Source: Posidonia oceanica
Taxonomy: Eukaryota > Streptophyta > Magnoliopsida > Alismatales > Posidoniaceae
NCBI GenBank assembly: GCA_037176725.1
Contig: JAZBRS010000023.1
Coordinates: forward strand, 28,515,001 to 28,579,000
Length of the DNA stretch: 64,000 bases
Reading direction: 5' to 3'
Part shown: positions 61,670 through 64,000 of the stretch, piece by piece
Position numbering within the stretch: position 1 is the first letter of the stretch
Layout: the number at the start of each line of letters is the position of its first letter
Position numbers and translations under genes: made by a program
The notes under the pieces: generated by a model
The model's input: the letters and a program-made list of their open reading frames with translations, nothing else
What the model was told of the DNA's origin: nothing
Databases searched by the model: none

Positions 61670-62178
61670 TTAGCCCCTCTTTGGATGTAGAATAAGAAAA
61701 GTAGGAATAAGTAGCAAGTGGTATTAGTATTCTGATAGTATTGTTATTCAATTTGTAAGTGATTTTCTTTTAAATGTGAATAAATATGTATAAGAAGATA
61801 TTCTGATTTTGATGAAAAGTGGAATAAGTATCAGAATAAGTGTTGGAATAAATGAAAAATATGTAGATCAATAGTAATCAACTTGATTATTAAGATATAT
61901 ATATCTAATTTAAAGTATGTATACATCATATTATATATATATATATATATATTAATTTTTAAACAAAAAAATAAACACACTGTATACATACATGTATCAG
62001 AATAACTTAGCGGAATAACTTTATTCCACCCTTTCCGCAGAATAACTATTTTGGAATAAGCAAATTAGAATAGGAATTACTATTCTGAGTTTATTCCAAT
62101 TTTTACAAAATCAAACAAAATAGTAATTCCTATTCTAGGTTTATTTTAGGACTTATTCTGGATCCAAACAAAGGCTAA
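61670..62178. mobile_element. MITE-like element with about 27-bp TIRs
   Basis: The left end TTAGCCCCTCTTTGGATGTA then GAATAAG and the right end (reverse complement TTAGCCTTTGTTTGGATCCA then GAATAAG) match at 22 of 27 bases. The interior is AT-rich with several GGAATAAG / CTTATTCC words in both directions and no ORF. A target duplication could not be fixed with confidence. Confidence 0.65.
61931..61953. repeat. AT microsatellite
   Basis: An uninterrupted run of about ten TA dinucleotides inside the MITE-like element. Confidence 0.9.
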
Positions 62179-63000
62179 GGTTTCCTTGTTCTTATTCGCT
62201 ATCATCGATTTCCTTCAGTTGGTTGGCACTTTGTTATTTCTGGTCATTTGGGTTGTAGTTTTGCAATGACTTGAGAATGAGGTCATTTGATGGATTCCAA
62301 ACCCGCATTCACAAGACTTATTCAAGAACCGAGCAATCACTATTGTTTCGTTTCATTTATGATTTGTTCTTGTTTGAATTCAATCTTAGTTTGTTGTTTT
62401 ACGCTTCTCTTTGCCATCGGGTTATATTATGCATGTCTTGTTGTTGTTTCTGTCTCATTGGATGCATAACCTAGAATAGAGTGTTGGACGCATCTATAGG
62501 CACAACAGGCATGTGCATTTGATACATGTGTTTTGATGGTGCATTTAGAACTTACATGCCACTCGACTGCAGACATGTTTTCCCTGCATCTATCCTTTTG
62601 CATTTAGTAGTTTTCCTTCGATCTGTTATGTTTATTAATTGTCTCTTTGCCGCTTTGTTGTTATGATTTCTCCCACTTGCTTTGAATCAAGTTCTTATTT
62701 TCTATTTGTTGAGTTATCCACGAATGGCCAAATTAAGAGATTGAAACTTTTGGATGTATGGGAGTGTCTAATATCTTTCTTGTACGTCGCGAAATACTTA
62801 CCCGGTCTTTGGTTGTGATGATCGCTATATCCATTGTTTTCTCAAAGTCTTTCTTTATTTTATTTCATTTTATCATGATTTTCCTAGTCTTCCCATATTG
62901 TCAATAGATTAAGTAGCAACTACCTTGTTCCACGTTTTCAGATTCGATTCCTCTTCATCTACCGTTTTCATACATGGATTGCAATTTGCTAACGTAACCC
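62179..63000 (+). repeat. Possible Tat/Ogre-like LTR trace
   Basis: GTGTTGGACGCATC at about 62481, with nearby TTTGCATTTAGTAGTTTTCC and GCATGTCTTGTTG words, resembles the style of 4200-4900. Only single words match, so this is weak. Confidence 0.25.
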
Positions 63001-63034
63001 ACTCGCACACCTCCGCGTCAGATTTTCCATGGTT

Positions 63035-63250
63035 ACAAGTACCCAAAAATATATCCATTAAAAAATAGATATTTACAAAAGAAGTCTCCAAAAGATAATT
63101 TTAGTCTTCATAAAGGATCCAAAATTATATCTAATTGTCGGAAAATATGGATATTTACAAAAGCAAACACAAAAAGAAAATTTAGTTTTTGATAAAATAT
63201 CCAAAAGTATATCCATATGTTCAAACATGGATATTAACAAAAAATAAAAC
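63035..63250. repeat. Imperfect tandem repeat, about 80-90 bp unit
   Basis: Words such as CAAAA(A/G)TATATCCAT and ATGGATATTTACAAAAG / ATGGATATTAACAAAA recur two to three times at 80-95 base spacing, in AT-rich DNA. Confidence 0.5.
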
Positions 63251-64000
63251 TATAAATCTCAACGCTACAATTTGAAATATTTAATCATGATAGTAGTACT
63301 AACGTTCTTAGTAATTTCTTTTTCAACATAAACAACTAGACTGTCTGCAAGAAACATATCTTGTTACAAAGTTGAGTGCCGAAGGTAGGGGAGGGAGGGT
63401 GTAGGCAACGACAATAGCAATGGGTTGTAGGTGACGCTGCAGCAGGGAGGGAGCCATAGAGGAGTGGCAGGGTGGAAAGGGGTGCCCAGATGCTAATAAA
63501 AGTATAATAAAATTTGAATTTAAATAGAACGAACAATGTACGTTACCCCCAACTTTTTACTTTGTGGATAAGTAGTTATAATATGCTCTCTTTTTTTAAC
63601 AATGAGGGACACTATCCCTAGTCCCTACGCAATCCCCTATCTCCACTCTTGCGTGTACTTATCATGTCAATTAGTTAATCATGATTATTAAATGAGTCGT
63701 TTTTATGTTTAATGTTGAGAAAAATAATAATTGTACATTAAGTGTTTGTATAAAGTACACGACTACACATGTAATACTCATTAAGCACACAATTAACTAT
63801 TTTGTACATGTATGGTACATGATTAGTTAATACACTAAAACACACATAGTACACATTAGTATAATTGTATAGTTAAATTGTTGTATTGACAAGAGATCAT
63901 GTTGTGTCCGTGTATGATTTTTTCTACATAAAAAATAAACCCAAAAGATATCATGTTGTGCTCGTGTATGACTATTTAAAAGACTAGTCAACATGCACAT
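63251..64000. other. Intergenic sequence to window end
   Basis: AT-rich, with short repeats of GTACA / TAGTACAC. Two copies of ATCATGTTGTG(T/C)(C/T)CGTGTATGA lie near 63897 and 63950. No gene is recognised. Confidence 0.5.

Overview
This is a nuclear window from a flowering plant. The evidence is spliceosomal GT-AG introns, plant lineages of LTR retrotransposons (Sirevirus-type and short-LTR copia, Tat/Ogre-like and Del/Tekay-like gypsy LTR remnants), a plant-type LINE, hAT-like and other TIR elements, and a plant-specific small gene. I cannot place the species. There are only two convincing host genes. There are no operons, CRISPR arrays, rRNAs or recognisable tRNAs. Layout: 1-5455 is a satellite-rich, inverted-repeat-bounded block related to Tat/Ogre-type LTRs. 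It holds many copies of a 57-58 bp cassette built from GTTGGACGC and its complement. 5456-11848 is a decayed Sirevirus-type copia (gag, 3' noncoding region and 3' LTR only). A 2.5 kb gypsy-like solo LTR (5743-8291) sits inside its gag with a perfect 5-bp target duplication. 11849-15760 is a dead LINE interrupted by a 1.6 kb hAT-like TIR element (13835-15459). 16082-16453 (minus) is a small plant gene of unknown function. 16740-20033 is AT-rich intergenic DNA. 20034-59356 (minus) is one intact gene for the catalytic subunit of eukaryotic queuine tRNA-ribosyltransferase (QTRT1/TGT). Fifteen exons join into an uninterrupted 398-residue protein; human QTRT1, from memory, is about 403 residues. The coding 1.2 kb is spread over 39.3 kb because three introns hold LTR retrotransposons: a 5127-bp copia in intron 8, a 4739-bp copia in intron 6, and in the 20.3-kb intron 4 a Sirevirus (A) whose 3' LTR was split by a second, inverted Sirevirus (B). 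59357-64000 is upstream and intergenic sequence with a 169-bp tandem duplication, a 0.5 kb MITE-like element and simple repeats. How the parts relate: the TGT enzyme swaps guanine 34 for queuine in GUN-anticodon tRNAs, and every retrotransposon in the gene body lies in an intron, leaving coding sequence and splice junctions intact. A and B form a roughly 8.5 kb-armed inverted repeat in transcribed DNA. A 2.1 kb stretch of A and B is about 99.7% identical, sharing the same premature stops, while flanking sequence and both elements' own LTRs differ by about 6-10%. That pattern points to gene conversion between the inverted copies, or to an assembly artefact, and is the most striking observation here. 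Both Sireviruses also carry an extra ORF downstream of pol, preceded by an array of short CGG-N4-CCG palindromes. Similar palindromes occur in the third Sirevirus and, unexpectedly, in the gypsy-like solo LTR.
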